A stretch of 64,000 bases of DNA from DAIQRJ01 sp963708795 (lineage in GTDB: Bacteria; Actinomycetota; Actinomycetes; Propionibacteriales; DAIQRJ01), in assembly GCA_963708795.1 (NCBI GenBank), contig CAVPUH010000012.1, positions 62,001 through 126,000 of the forward strand, in the 5' to 3' direction. Of the stretch, positions 27,904 to 37,238 are shown in pieces (position 1 is the first letter of the stretch; each line of letters opens with the position of its first letter). The translations under genes and the position numbers were made by a program. Below the pieces are notes generated by a model. The model was given only the letters and a program-made list of their open reading frames with translations. It did no database searches and was not told the origin of the DNA.

Positions 27904-27959
27904 CGAGTGGGCGCGTCGTCCCGGGACTCGCCGCTGCCGGGTGCGTATGCGACCAGTCG
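27904..27959 (+). repeat. Single diverged copy of the GAGTGGGCGCGTC repeat
   Basis: CGAGTGGGCGCGTCGTCC starts the element, followed by GGACTCGCCG, CTGCCGGG and CGACCAGTCG, in the same order as the 81-bp units at 43.3-43.5 kb (head, CGCGCCG, CTGCCGGG, CGACCACTCG). It lies between the amidase start and the end of the FAD/Fe-S dehydrogenase gene, outside both. Confidence 0.6.
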
Positions 27960-27998
27960 GCCGTTCGCCGCCGCCGAACCGACGAACCCGTGGCGCAA

Positions 27999-30946
27999 TC
28001 AGCGCTGGGTGGGCCCCGGCCGGGTCCGCTCCTCGAGCAGGCTGAGGTAGGAACGGAAGGTGCGCCCGGTGCCGTCGGAGAGACCGATCTCGCACGGTCG
28101 ATTGCTCGCCACGAAGTCGGTCGCGGCGCAGGCGGAGTCCGCGGCGTCCTGAACGTCGATGGCACGGGCCAGTGGTGCCGTCGCCGAGGCCGTGAGTTCC
28201 GGCCGCCAGAACCCGCGGTCGCCGGCGAATCCGCAGCAGGAGCCGGGGGCGGGCGTCCGCACCTCACCACAGACGGCAGCCAGGACTGCGGTCAACCGCT
28301 CGGTGTTACCGGCGTGCTGAACCGAACACGTCGCATGGAGCACTACCGCGCCCTCGTCCGGCGAGACGATCGGGGTCAGCCGGGGAAGCAGGTCGTCGTG
28401 GACGAAGTCGACGCTGTCGAGGACGGTCAGCGACTCGAACTGCCGACGCCGCGCGTCGTCGAGCAGCGGAGCGAGCTCGTGCAGACCCTGCGCGCAGGAA
28501 CTCGCGTCGGTCACGAGCGGGAGCCTCCCGGCCTCAGTCCATCGCCAGGCCCGGTCGAGCGTCAGGGCGGCCATCGCCCTCGCGCCGGCCGGGTAGCCCT
28601 TCGACACCCACGGAGTCGTGCAGCATGCACCGGCCACGTCCGGCGGAATCCAGACCGGTCGTCCGGCCCGCTCGGCCAGCGTCACGAGCGCGCCCGGCGC
28701 CGACAGCCCGGTGTCGTCGGGCGGCCCGAACATCCGGTTCACGCAGGCCGGGAAGTAGACCGCCGCCGCATTCTGGGGAGTCGTCGAGGGGAGGGTGGGT
28801 GCCGGCCCGGGTGTGTTCGCGGTCCACTGCGGCACGAGCAGGTCGCCGGTGAGCGCGCGAAGCGCCGAGGTCGCCCCGGTCACGGCTCCAGCCGACGCGA
28901 GCCGGGCGGACGCACGGGCAGCCCCGAGCGCGGTCCGGGTCAGCCGCTCGGCGGTGGCCCAGTGCTGGACCGCGGCGGTGGCGAGTCGGTGCTCGGCGGC
29001 AGCGTGGTCGGTCGCCCGGAGCTTCTTGACGAGCGCGCCGGTGTCGATGTCCACCGGGCAGGCGAGCTCGCACAGCCCATCGCCCGCGCAGGTGTCCCGG
29101 ACGTCGTAGCCGATGTCGCGGCCCAGCGCCGCGGCCACCCCGGCTGCTGCGGGGGTACCGACGTCGAGCTGCCGCACCATCTCGCGTCTGATGACGATCC
29201 GCTGCCGTGGCGTGGTGGTCAGGTCACGACTCGGGCAGACCCGCTCGCAGTACCCGCACTCGATGCAGCGGTCGGCCTCGGGCTCGATCGTCGGCGCCGA
29301 CTTGAGATGGTGGAGGAACGAGTCGGGATCCTCGGACAGGACCACACCGGGATTCAGCATGCCGCGAGGGTCTGCGGCCGCCTTGATCCGCCGCATCATG
29401 CCGACCGCCTTCGCACCCCACTCGGTGGCGACGAACGGAGCCATGTTCCGGCCCGTTCCGTGCTCGCCCTTGAGGGAGCCGCCGTGGCGCACGGCCACGA
29501 GCTGCACCATCGCCCGCATGAAGTCCGCGTAGCGGGCGACCTCGGCCGGGTCGTCGAATCTCGGCGTGAGGAGGAAATGCAGGTTGCCCTCCTTCGCGTG
29601 CCCGAACACGACCGCGTCGTCGTACCCGTGCTCGGCGAAGAGGTCGGTGAGGTCGGCGACGCCTTGCGCGAGGGCGTCCGGCGGGAACGTGACGTCCTCC
29701 AGCACCACCGACGTACCACTCGGACGTGCCGCGCCGACCGAGGTGAACAGACCCTCCCGGACCGCCCAGTACGCGCGTTGGCGAGCGCGGTCGGTGGTGA
29801 ACTCGGCCGGACCGAGGATCCCGGCAGCCACGGCGAGCACCCGCTCCGCACCTTCGGTGGCCGATGCGAGATCGGCCGGCGAGTCGCTACGCATCTCGAC
29901 CAGCAGCGCCGTCGTGGCCTGGCCGAGGTCCGCCAGCCCGGCCGGCACCCCGGGCCGGTCCGCCACGGCCTGCAGGGACGCACGGTCGAGCAGTTCGACG
30001 GCCGTCGCCCCGGCGTCGCGGAAGCCGTCGATCGCAGCGCAGGCGTCGGCCATCGTCTCGAACGTCACCAGGGCGGTTGCGCGGTGCCGCTGGTCCGGGA
30101 CGGTGGCCAGGACGACCTCGGCGATGAAGGCGAGCGTTCCCTCGGAGCCGACCAGCAGATGCGTGAAGATCGAGAGCGGCGTCGCGTGGTCGAGCAGTGC
30201 GTTGAGCCCGTAGCCGGTGGTGTTCTTCACGGCATGCTTGCGGCGCACGGTCGCCGCGAGCTCCGGGTCGTCGAGCAACTCCCGACGCAACTCGAGCAGG
30301 GTGGCGGCCAGCGTGGGTTCGGCGGCGGCGAACGCGGCCTCGGCACCGTCGGCCGCGGAGTCGATACGGGTGCCGGACGGGAGGACGAACTCCAGCGAGC
30401 GCATCGTGCGGTAGGCGTTGTCCGCCGTGCCACAACACATCCCCGACGAGTTGTTGGCGACGATGCCGCCGACGGTCGCGGCATTGACGCTCGCCGGATC
30501 GGGACCGAGCTTCCGGCCGTAGCGCGACAGCGCGGCGTTCACCCTCCCGGCGATCACACCCGGCGCGGCGCGAACGGTCCGACCGTCGTCCTCGACCTCG
30601 AACCGGTCGAAGTACCGCCGGACCTCCACCAGGATCCCGTCGGTCTGCGACTGCCCGGACAGGCTGGTGCCGGCGGACCGGAACGTGAGCGGGATGCGTG
30701 CGTCGCGCTGTAGTTCAGAAGGGCGGCGACCTCGGCGGCGTCGGCGGCCAGCACCACCACCTGCGGCAGCAGCCGGTACAGGCTGGCGTCGCTCGCGAAG
30801 CGGATGAGGTCGATGGGCCGGGTGAGCACCCGGTCGTCGGCCACGAGTCGCCGGAGATCGGCGGCCAGTGCCGCCGGAGTACCGCCCGCGATCGACGGCG
30901 GAGCCAGGTCCCGCCCGGCTGCCAGCGCTGAGGTCTTCACCAGCAC
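27999..30946 (-). CDS. FAD-linked oxidase with Fe-S domain (D-lactate dehydrogenase-like; one frameshift)
   Basis: A large (about 980-residue) two-module dehydrogenase. The N-terminal FAD_binding_4 domain (RSAGTSLSGQSQTDGILVEV, GGIVANNSSGMCCGT) and FAD-oxidase C domain (HAKEGNLHFLLTPRF, HGTGRNMAPF) oxidise a 2-hydroxyacid. The C-terminal half has two 4Fe-4S motifs (CIECGYCERVCPSRD, CAGDGLCELACPVD) and CCG-type domains (GACCTTPW, GSCCGFAGDRGFW). This is the layout of D-lactate/glycolate dehydrogenases feeding the quinone pool. The GTG at 30946 starts the frame; a one-base shift near 30710 is needed. It is divergent from the sirtuin gene, 46 bases away. Confidence 0.9.
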
Positions 30947-30992
30947 CGACCTTAACCACCGGATATCCTGGCGCGATGACGGGCGGCCGACG

Positions 30993-31841
30993 ATGACCAG
31001 TGGAGCGGCCGGGGTCGATCAGGCGCTCGAGGTCATCCGGTCGGCCAGCACGCTCGTGCTCACCGGTGCGGGCGTCTCCACCGATTCCGGGATCCCGGAC
31101 TACCGCGGTCCGGGCAAGCCCGTCCGGTCCCCGATGGCCTACTCGGAGTTCGTCGGCTCGCCGGCGGCACGGCAGCGGTACTGGGCCCGGGCGCATGCAG
31201 GGTGGGGGCGGATGAGCACGGCTCGACCGAACGCGGCGCACGAGGCGCTCGCGCGGCTGGAACGACTGGGTGTCGTGTCGGGCGTCATCACGCAGAACGT
31301 CGACGGGCTGCACGCCACCGCCGGGACCAAGCGCCTGATCGAGCTCCATGGCCGGCTGCATGACACCGTCTGTCTCGACTGCGGAGATGTGCAGGACCGC
31401 TCGGACGTGTCGAGCCTGCTCGATCGGCTGAACCCGGGCTTCACCGAACGCAGCAGCGGACACGCGGCGCCTGACGGTGACGTCGAACTGTCCGACGCCG
31501 ACGTCACCGAGTTCCGGGTGGCCTCGTGCCGCATCTGTGGCGGCATCCTGAAGCCCGACGTCGTCTTCTTCGGCGAAAGCGTGCCGGTCGAGCGCGTGCG
31601 ACGGGCCTACGGGCTGGTCGACGCGGCCGACGCGATGCTCGTCGTCGGCACGTCCCTGGCGGTGCACTCGGGTCGCCGGTTCGTCACCCGGGCGGTGGAG
31701 CGGCGGATTCCGGTCGTCATCGTCAACCAGGGTCCGACCCGAGCCGACCATCTCGCCAGCGTGCGCATCACCGGGGGCGCCGGACAGGTGCTCCGTGGGT
31801 TGGTGCAGCGGCTGAACCAGGTAGACGGGGTCGCCTCCTGA
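30993..31841 (+). CDS. NAD-dependent protein deacetylase (Sir2 family)
   Basis: A 282-residue sirtuin that removes acyl groups from lysines using NAD. Rossmann motif TGAGVSTDSGIPDYRGP, catalytic region VITQNVDGLHATAG and ELHGRLHD with the active-site His, zinc cysteines in CLDCGD and CRICGG, and GTSLAVHSGRRFV near the end. The ATG at 30993 is the only suitable start: an upstream ATG at 30975 is stopped at once. It is followed by a strong terminator. Confidence 0.93.
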   Translation: MTSGAAGVDQALEVIRSASTLVLTGAGVSTDSGIPDYRGPGKPVRSPMAYSEFVGSPAARQRYWARAHAGWGRMSTARPNAAHEALARLERLGVVSGVITQNVDGLHATAGTKRLIELHGRLHDTVCLDCGDVQDRSDVSSLLDRLNPGFTERSSGHAAPDGDVELSDADVTEFRVASCRICGGILKPDVVFFGESVPVERVRRAYGLVDAADAMLVVGTSLAVHSGRRFVTRAVERRIPVVIVNQGPTRADHLASVRITGGAGQVLRGLVQRLNQVDGVAS

Positions 31842-31869
31842 TGGCGTCGACGCGAGATCCGAACGCGAA

Positions 31870-31900
31870 AGAACCCCGCCGGTCGAGCCGGCGGGGTTCT
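31870..31900. terminator. Terminator after the sirtuin gene
   Basis: AGAACCCCGCCGG (31870-31882) and CCGGCGGGGTTCT (31888-31900) form a perfect 13-bp stem with a TCGAG loop. It is shared between the sirtuin gene and the convergent small basic gene. The AGAACCCCGC core recurs in the terminator after the MFS gene. Confidence 0.92.
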
Positions 31901-31965
31901 CTCGGTGCTACGGGTGACTCCAGCCCTGGAGGGTTGAATATCACTCGCCAGAGTGGCGTGGGCGC

Positions 31966-32118
31966 TTAAGCGCGGCCACCCTTGCGCAGGCTTGCGCTGC
32001 GGGCGCGAGCGGAGCGACGGATACGACGGTCACGCGCCGTCGACTTTCCGAAGCGGCTCGTGCTCAGCGCGGCCAGGTACTCCGACTGCGTGACGGGCGA
32101 GGGCGGGAAGACGAACAT
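31966..32118 (-). CDS. Small basic protein, 50 residues
   Basis: The minus strand encodes a 50-residue protein starting MFVFPPSPVTQSEYLAALS and continuing with a strongly basic C-terminal half (TSRFGKSTARDRRIRRSARARS, ending LRKGGRA). The codons are GC3-rich like neighbouring genes, and AAGGGG lies upstream of the ATG. Its 3' end faces the sirtuin terminator. The N-terminal segment followed by an Arg-rich helix suggests nucleic-acid or ribosome binding, but I do not recognise a family. It is too short for usual gene callers. Confidence 0.6.
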   Translation of the reverse strand: MFVFPPSPVTQSEYLAALSTSRFGKSTARDRRIRRSARARSASLRKGGRA

Positions 32119-32709
32119 GGTGTTGGGAAACCCCTTCAAATGGCCTTGGTTTGTGGAAGTCGACGTCGACTTCTTACATCACGAGATCATAACGGAGGCC
32201 CTGCCGAGGATGTTCCCTGACCGGCAGCGGACATGTGAACAGTGGGTTGCCGGAGCGTCGAACACACGTCCCATCGGGCTGTTCGACGTCGCATCCAGCG
32301 CCTCTGGTGGCTCGGTCACGCCGACGGCTCGATGACGTATGACCAGTTCAGAGGCATGATTATGACGATGAGTGACCGATCGTCGACCGTGTGAAGCGTA
32401 TGGGCAAGGTCACAAACGAGGCGGCTTGTGATTGCGATCACGAGTGCGGTGCTCGTCGGCGTCCATCTGCAAGAAATTGCGCTGAAATCTGCAAGGCGCA
32501 TGACGGCTTGGTGCCCTGGGACACCATGGCTGAGGTGGCTGGCCGATCGCCGGAACGACGGGGAGCGGATCTGTGCTGTGATCTGCGAAGCGTCGCTCCG
32601 GTCGGGTACGACGACCGACCACGTCCGATCCGATCACGATCGTGCAGCGAATGACGTCCGATCGCGGCACCGGAGTCTAGCCTGACTCATCCGCGCGGAA
32701 GGTGTGCCC
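32119..32709. other. Long intergenic region upstream of copC
   Basis: About 590 bases without a convincing gene. The first 350 bases are clearly less GC-rich than the surroundings. A minus-strand TATGAT near 32190 could be the -10 box for the small basic gene. A CRP-type palindrome lies at 32427-32442. The open frames here are short and have irregular codon use. The remainder shows nothing that I can name. Confidence 0.5.
32427..32442. promoter_or_regulatory. CRP-type binding site
   Basis: TGTGATTGCGATCACG matches the TGTGA-N6-TCACA consensus of CRP/GlxR-family regulators, with one mismatch in the outermost base. It lies about 270 bases before the copC start, in the only long intergenic gap of this neighbourhood. 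Confidence 0.45.
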
Positions 32710-33333
32710 ATGTCGTCGATCCGCAGCGTCCGGAGCTTCGCGACGGCCCTTCTCTTCGTCCTCGTGGGGGCGGGCATGATGACGCTCGTGCTGCCATCGG
32801 CTCCGGCCCACGCCGATCCCCTCATCGTGCAGACCACTCCGTCGGATCACGGCATGCCCTCGTCGCCGCCGGACCGGGTCACGTTGCTGTTCGACTCCCC
32901 GGTGGACGGAGCCACGGTTCTGATGGCGGTGACCCCTTCCGGCGGCGGACGGATCGAGTTGGGCAAGCCGATCGTGAAGGGCATCAGCGTCGTCCAGCGG
33001 TTGCGAGCGGAAGATGTGCGCGGTGACGTGACCGTCGGCTACCGGCTGACGTTGAAGAACGGCCATGTGGTCACCGGTGGGTTCATCTACGCGGTGGCGG
33101 CTGTCGGGCCGACGTCGGCGCCGACCGACCCGCCGTCGGAGATCGCTTCGGCGCTGGCGGAGGTGGCCGGGCGTGGGCAGAGCACCGCCGCGCCGCAGGC
33201 CGCCGGCCTGGTCGCGGACGGTCCGAAGAACTGGTGGGAGCGACCCTGGGCCGTGGGTGCCGGGGCCGTCGGCCTGCTCGTCGTCGCGGGCTTCGTCGTC
33301 CTGAGCCCCCAGCGAGGCAGCCGGCGTGACTGA
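32710..33333 (+). CDS. copC: CopC-domain copper resistance protein
   Basis: A 207-residue exported protein. A signal peptide (FATALLFVLVGAGMMTLVLPSAPAHA) precedes a CopC beta-barrel (QTTPSDHGMPSSPPDRVTLLFDSPVDGA through YRLTLKNGHVVTGGFIYAV). A low-complexity linker and a C-terminal membrane helix (GAVGLLVVAGFVVL) anchor it outside the membrane. CopC domains bind copper in the periplasm or wall space. The ATG at 32710 follows GGAAGG at seven bases; the GTG at 32704 is too close to it. The gene overlaps copD-ctaG by eight bases, so the two are translated together. Confidence 0.88.
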   Translation: MSSIRSVRSFATALLFVLVGAGMMTLVLPSAPAHADPLIVQTTPSDHGMPSSPPDRVTLLFDSPVDGATVLMAVTPSGGGRIELGKPIVKGISVVQRLRAEDVRGDVTVGYRLTLKNGHVVTGGFIYAVAAVGPTSAPTDPPSEIASALAEVAGRGQSTAAPQAAGLVADGPKNWWERPWAVGAGAVGLLVVAGFVVLSPQRGSRRD

Positions 33334-35386
33334 GACCGTCGACCGGAATACCGGATCCGACGTTCGTGTGGTGCCGGGTCAGGTCATGCTGTCGTGCGCC
33401 GTCGCCGGCGCGGTCGCGCTGATCGTCGCCCTGTTCGTCGGCGGTGGGCGACCGCTGCCGCCCGCGCCGGGGATCCCGGACTCCGGCGCTTTCGTCGGCT
33501 GGATGCAGGTGTTGCTGACCTGGACCGTGACCAGCACCACCGTCGTCGTGATCGGAGCGCTGCTCTACGCCGCGGTGCTCTCGCCACGACGCGACGGCCG
33601 CCTGGCCGGCTCGACGGTGCGCGCGATGAGATTCACGACGGGTGCCGCCGCCGTGTTCACGGTCGCGGCCATCCTCGCCGTGCCCTTCACGTACTGCTAC
33701 GTCTTCGCGTTCCGGTTGTCCCAGATCGTGCCGGCGCAGCTCTGGGCCTACGCCACCCAGACCGAGCTCGGCCGGGTCGGCCTCACGACCGCGGCCATCG
33801 GCGTCGTCGTCCTCGTCGGGTCCTTGGTCGTCTCGACGGTGAACGGATCGGCGTGGCTGTTCGTGATCTCCCTGCTGGCCGTGGTGCCGCCGGCGTTGTC
33901 GGGGCACGCGGCCGGTGAGGCCAACCACGACCTGGCGATGATGAGCCTGCTCGCGCACATCCTGGCGGTGACGCTGTGGGTGGGCGGGCTGTTCGCGCTC
34001 GTGGTGTTCCCGCGTCGCTCGACCGAGGTCCTGGCCACGGCCGCGGCCCGGTACAGCGCCGTCGCACTCGTCTGCTTCCTGGCCACCGCGGTCTCCGGGA
34101 TCGGCAACGCCGCCCTGCGGTTCAGCTCCTTCGGCCAGCTGCTCAGCACCGGGTACGGCGCGCTCGTGCTCGGGAAGACGGCTGCGTTGCTCGCGCTCGG
34201 GTGGTTCGGCTGGCGGCACCGCAGGTACTCACTCGGCGAGCTGGTGAAGGGCCGGCGTGGCGCGTTCGTCCAGCTCGCGAGCGGTGAGCTCGTCATCATG
34301 GCGATGGCCGTCGGGCTCGGTGTGGCGTTGTCGCGCACGCCCACTCCGGAGGAGCCGCTCCGGTACTGGAGCACGGCGGAGAACCTCGTCGGTCACGCCC
34401 TGCCGCCGTTCACGGCCACGAGATGGCTCACGGCCTGGCGGCCCGATCTGTTCGTCCTGCTGGCGGTGGCCACTGCCGCGGGGCTCTACATCGCCGGTGT
34501 CGTGCGGTTGCGACGCAACGGCGTGCACTGGCCGGTCGGCCGCACGATCGCCTGGATGCTCGGCCTGCTGTTCCTCACGTACGCGATGTGCGGTGCGCCG
34601 ATGTTCTACGCGACGGCGATGTTCAGCGCCCACATGACGATGCACATGATGCTGACGATGCTGGTGCCCATCGTGCTCGCGCTCGGCGCGCCGATCACGC
34701 TGGCCCTGCGGGCGATTCCACCGCGCCCTCCGGGTGCGGGTGACCGTGGTGTCCGTGAGTGGATCCTCGTCCTCCTGCACAGCCGCGGCGCGCGCTTCGT
34801 GACCAACCCGATCGTGGCGTTCACGTTGTACGTCGGCACGTTGTACGCCTTCTACTTCTCGGGCCTGTTCGCGTACGCCATGGGCTCGCACACCGCGCAC
34901 ATGGTGATGCACCTGCATTTCCTGGCGGTGGGCATCATCTACTTCTGGCCGATCATCGCCATCGACCCGATGCCCCGGAAGCTCCCGTACGTGGCCCGAC
35001 TGGCCATGCTGTTCGCGTCGATGCCGTTCCACGCCTTCTTCGGCGTGGTCATCATGGGCAGCGACACCATCATCGGCGGCGCGTGGTTCAACCGGCTCGG
35101 CATCAGCGCCGCCGACCTCGCCTCGGACCAGCGACTCGGCGGCGGGATCGCGTGGGGCTTCTCCGAAGCTCCGTCGTTGATCCTCATCGTGGTCATCGCC
35201 ATCAGCTGGTTCCGCTCCGACACCCGCGACGCCAGGCGCTTCGACCGGAACGAGGAGCGCACCGGCGACGCGCAGCTCGAGGCCTACAACGCCTGGCTCG
35301 CCTCGCTGGGCGAGCGAGGTGGCCGCAACCCGCACGAGCAGGGGTCGGAGCCGGTGCGCGGCGACGAGAGCGCCCGACCGCACTGA
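33326..35386 (+). CDS. CopD/CtaG fusion membrane protein
   Basis: A 686-residue protein with about fifteen hydrophobic helices. The first half (about 20-340) is a CopD copper-transport domain (LLAHILAVTLWVGGLFALVVFP, LGKTAALLALGWFGWRHRR). The second half (about 370-640) is a CtaG/caa3-type cytochrome oxidase assembly domain (AMFSAHMTMHMMLTMLVPIV, TAHMVMHLHFLAVGIIYFWP) with His/Met-rich helices. This fusion is common in actinobacteria and likely supplies copper for cytochrome oxidase or handles excess copper. It starts at a GTG overlapping copC. Confidence 0.92.
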   Translation: MTETVDRNTGSDVRVVPGQVMLSCAVAGAVALIVALFVGGGRPLPPAPGIPDSGAFVGWMQVLLTWTVTSTTVVVIGALLYAAVLSPRRDGRLAGSTVRAMRFTTGAAAVFTVAAILAVPFTYCYVFAFRLSQIVPAQLWAYATQTELGRVGLTTAAIGVVVLVGSLVVSTVNGSAWLFVISLLAVVPPALSGHAAGEANHDLAMMSLLAHILAVTLWVGGLFALVVFPRRSTEVLATAAARYSAVALVCFLATAVSGIGNAALRFSSFGQLLSTGYGALVLGKTAALLALGWFGWRHRRYSLGELVKGRRGAFVQLASGELVIMAMAVGLGVALSRTPTPEEPLRYWSTAENLVGHALPPFTATRWLTAWRPDLFVLLAVATAAGLYIAGVVRLRRNGVHWPVGRTIAWMLGLLFLTYAMCGAPMFYATAMFSAHMTMHMMLTMLVPIVLALGAPITLALRAIPPRPPGAGDRGVREWILVLLHSRGARFVTNPIVAFTLYVGTLYAFYFSGLFAYAMGSHTAHMVMHLHFLAVGIIYFWPIIAIDPMPRKLPYVARLAMLFASMPFHAFFGVVIMGSDTIIGGAWFNRLGISAADLASDQRLGGGIAWGFSEAPSLILIVVIAISWFRSDTRDARRFDRNEERTGDAQLEAYNAWLASLGERGGRNPHEQGSEPVRGDESARPH

Positions 35387-35405
35387 TAGCCGGTTCGGCC
35401 GCCGG

Positions 35406-35870
35406 TCACCGCACCAGCTGACGGTCCGACGGCTGCGGACGGACGTGGCCGAGGGCGTTGGCCGCGCGGGCCGCGCGGAGATCCGGGCTCGGAAGACGAC
35501 GAAACGCAGCACCGTGGCAAGGGCGTTCGCCACCACCAGGACCACGAGTTCCTCGACCCGGCTCGCGTCCGGTCGAACGGCCGCCCGCCCGTCGAGGGAA
35601 ATGGCCGTGACGGCGAACGAGATCCCGAACACCAACAGACCCTGCAGATGATGCCGGGCGCGCGGTCGACGCGGGCCCTGGACTCCGAAGGTGAGGCGCC
35701 GGTTCGCAGCCGTGTTGCCCAACGCCGAAGCCAGCAACGCCACCAGGTTCGCCGCCTGGGCCGGCATGCCGTGCCGGAACACCCAGAGCAGGGTCAGATA
35801 CGTCAGTGTGCTGAGAACACCGATGAAGGCGATGTCGGAGCTGACCGCGAGGCCGGGCGGTGTGGCCGGG
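35406..35870 (-). CDS. GtrA-family membrane protein (frameshifted)
   Basis: A GtrA-like protein with four helices, involved in other bacteria in flipping lipid-linked sugars. Typical segments: DIAFIGVLSTLTYLTLLWVF, AANLVALLASALGNTAANRR (the conserved N-x-x-x-NRR), LQGLLVFGISFAVTAISL and VVLVVANALATVLRFVVFR. A shift near 35450 gives the ending RPQPSDRQLVR and a stop at 35406. No clear start codon exists: the N-terminal part runs directly into the histidine kinase remnant upstream in another frame. It converges with copD-ctaG. Confidence 0.7.
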   Translation of the reverse strand, partial: PGHTARPRGQLRHRLHRCSQHTDVSDPALGVPARHAGPGGEPGGVAGFGVGQHGCEPAPHLRSPGPASTARPASSAGSVGVRDLVRRHGHFPRRAGGRSTGREPGRGTRGPGGGERPCHGAAFRRLPSPDLRAARAANALGHVRPQPSDRQLVR

Positions 35871-35904
35871 AGGGAAAGGAGAGGGCGGGAGGAGGGCCGC
35901 CAGA

Positions 35905-36383
35905 CGGCGTGCGCAACTCGTGGCTCGCGTCGGCGACGAACTGCCGTACCTGGGTCTCGCTGGCCTGACGTGCGTCAGCGCAGTCACCGACGTGATCGAG
36001 CAGGCGGTTCAGGGCGGACCCGACGGCCCCCACCTCCGTGGCCGGGTTGGTGTCCGACGGTCCGACTCGCTCGGCCAGTGCGACCTCGCCCCGATGAGCG
36101 GAGCGGCGACGCGCGTCGCGGTTCCGGCGTCGGGGAGCGGCCGAGGGTGGAGCACGATCGACGTGCCGGCCACGAGGGCGAGCAGCAGACCCACCGACGA
36201 GACCACGGTGACGATCAGGGCCAGTTGGCCGACCGCTGCGTCGACGCCGGTCCGGGGGAGTCCGACGATGAGGGTGCTGCCGTCGGGTCGTCGCTGTGCC
36301 TCCACGCGATACGGCGTCGGCCGTTCTCGTCGCCGTGTGAGCGCACGCGGACCGTCGGCGGTCGGCCGTCGGTCTTCACGCGA
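35905..36383 (-). pseudogene. Remnant of a sensor histidine kinase
   Basis: Pieces of a sensor kinase survive: an extracytoplasmic end (VEAQRRPDGSTLIVGLP), a membrane helix (LALIVTVVSSVGLLLALVAG), and the start of a HisKA domain (LNRLLDHVGDCADARQ, RQFVADASHELRTP). After the H box the sequence passes at once into GtrA; the whole ATPase domain is missing. The first membrane helix and most of the sensor domain are also missing upstream. There are frameshifts between the pieces. The gene cannot make a working kinase as given. Confidence 0.75.
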
Positions 36384-36905
36384 GGCGATCGAGGATCTGT
36401 GCTTCGACAGCACCCGACGCGGGTTCCGCATGAGGTAACGCAACAGCTCGAACTCCGTCGCGGTCAGAGAGATCTCGTTCTCGCCGCGCCAGACTTCGCG
36501 ACTGTCCTCGTCGAGCGTGAGGTCACCGACGCGCAGCACGGACTCGGCGGCCACCGCTGTGACACTCGTCCGGCGCAGCAGCGCGCGCAACCGGGCCACG
36601 ACCTCCTCGAGGCTGAACGGCTTGGTCACGTAGTCGTCGCCGCCGCCGTGAGACCGGCGATCGTCGGCCACGGAGTCCGGGCGGTGAAGAACAACACCGG
36701 GAGCCCGGGCGACACGGTGCGCAACCGCCGCAGGACGTCGGGCCCCTCGGCATCGGGGAGCATGCCAGTCGAGCACGGCGACGTCGGGCCGGAACTCCCG
36801 CACGCGGCGCAACGCGGCGGTTCCGGTACCGGCGTCGGCCACGTCCCAGCCCTCGTACCGCAGCGCCATCCCGAGCAGGTCGGTGAGGCGGACCGGGTGG
36901 TGGAG
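36384..36905 (-). pseudogene. Remnant of an OmpR-family response regulator
   Basis: The receiver domain is split over three frames (LTDLLGMALRYEGWDVADAG, FRPDVAVLD, MLPDAEGPDVLRRLRTVSPG, LPVLFFTAR, DDYVTKPFSLEEVVARLRA). The winged helix begins (VGDLTLDEDSREVWRGEN, LTATEFELLRYLMRNPRRVL, then SKAQILDR after a one-base shift) and stops there; the recognition helix and wing are absent. The usual N-terminal strand with the acidic pocket is also lost. Together with the kinase remnant downstream this is a decayed or misassembled two-component system. Confidence 0.75.
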
Positions 36906-37238
36906 CTCCCGGCGGCGGGGGCTTCGGCCAGCCGGGAACGGGCCAGCCGGGAACGGGCGGCACCGGCCAGACCGGCACGACCGGCACCACCCGGACCCGG
37001 GAACGACGAAGACCACCGCGGTAGTCGTGGAGGGTCGTCGACCGGGTGGTTCCCGCGGAGCCGAGGCCGTGGATGTCGTCGGCACGACCGGCTACGGGCA
37101 CGCCCGTCCCGCGCCGCCCGGCGGTGGTCGGCAGCTGCACCGTCGACCCCGGCAGAGGTGACCGGAAAGCGACAAGAGACCAGCGCCGAGGAGGACACCG
37201 AGCTCTGACCCGCCTGCAGCTCACTACGCTGGCCGACC
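36906..37238. other. Intergenic stretch with short repeats
   Basis: No gene is supported. It contains two copies of GGCCAGCCGGGAACG (near 36927 and 36941) and GGCAC-ACCGG-rich low-complexity sequence. On the minus strand it reads as Pro/Val/Trp-rich repeats in the frame of the broken response regulator, which probably reflects composition, not coding. Just before the SMP-30 start there is no strong ribosome site. Confidence 0.4.

Noticed and set aside
27828..30713. Long plus-strand open frame of about 960 codons
   Set aside because: It is the antisense of the FAD/Fe-S dehydrogenase, whose motifs are unmistakable; the plus-strand translation is Arg/Gly/Val-rich and low in complexity, as expected for antisense in GC-rich DNA.
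34229..35405. Extension of the GtrA frame across copD-ctaG
   Set aside because: After the true end at 35406 (reached by a one-base shift) this frame is antisense to the well-supported CopD/CtaG protein.
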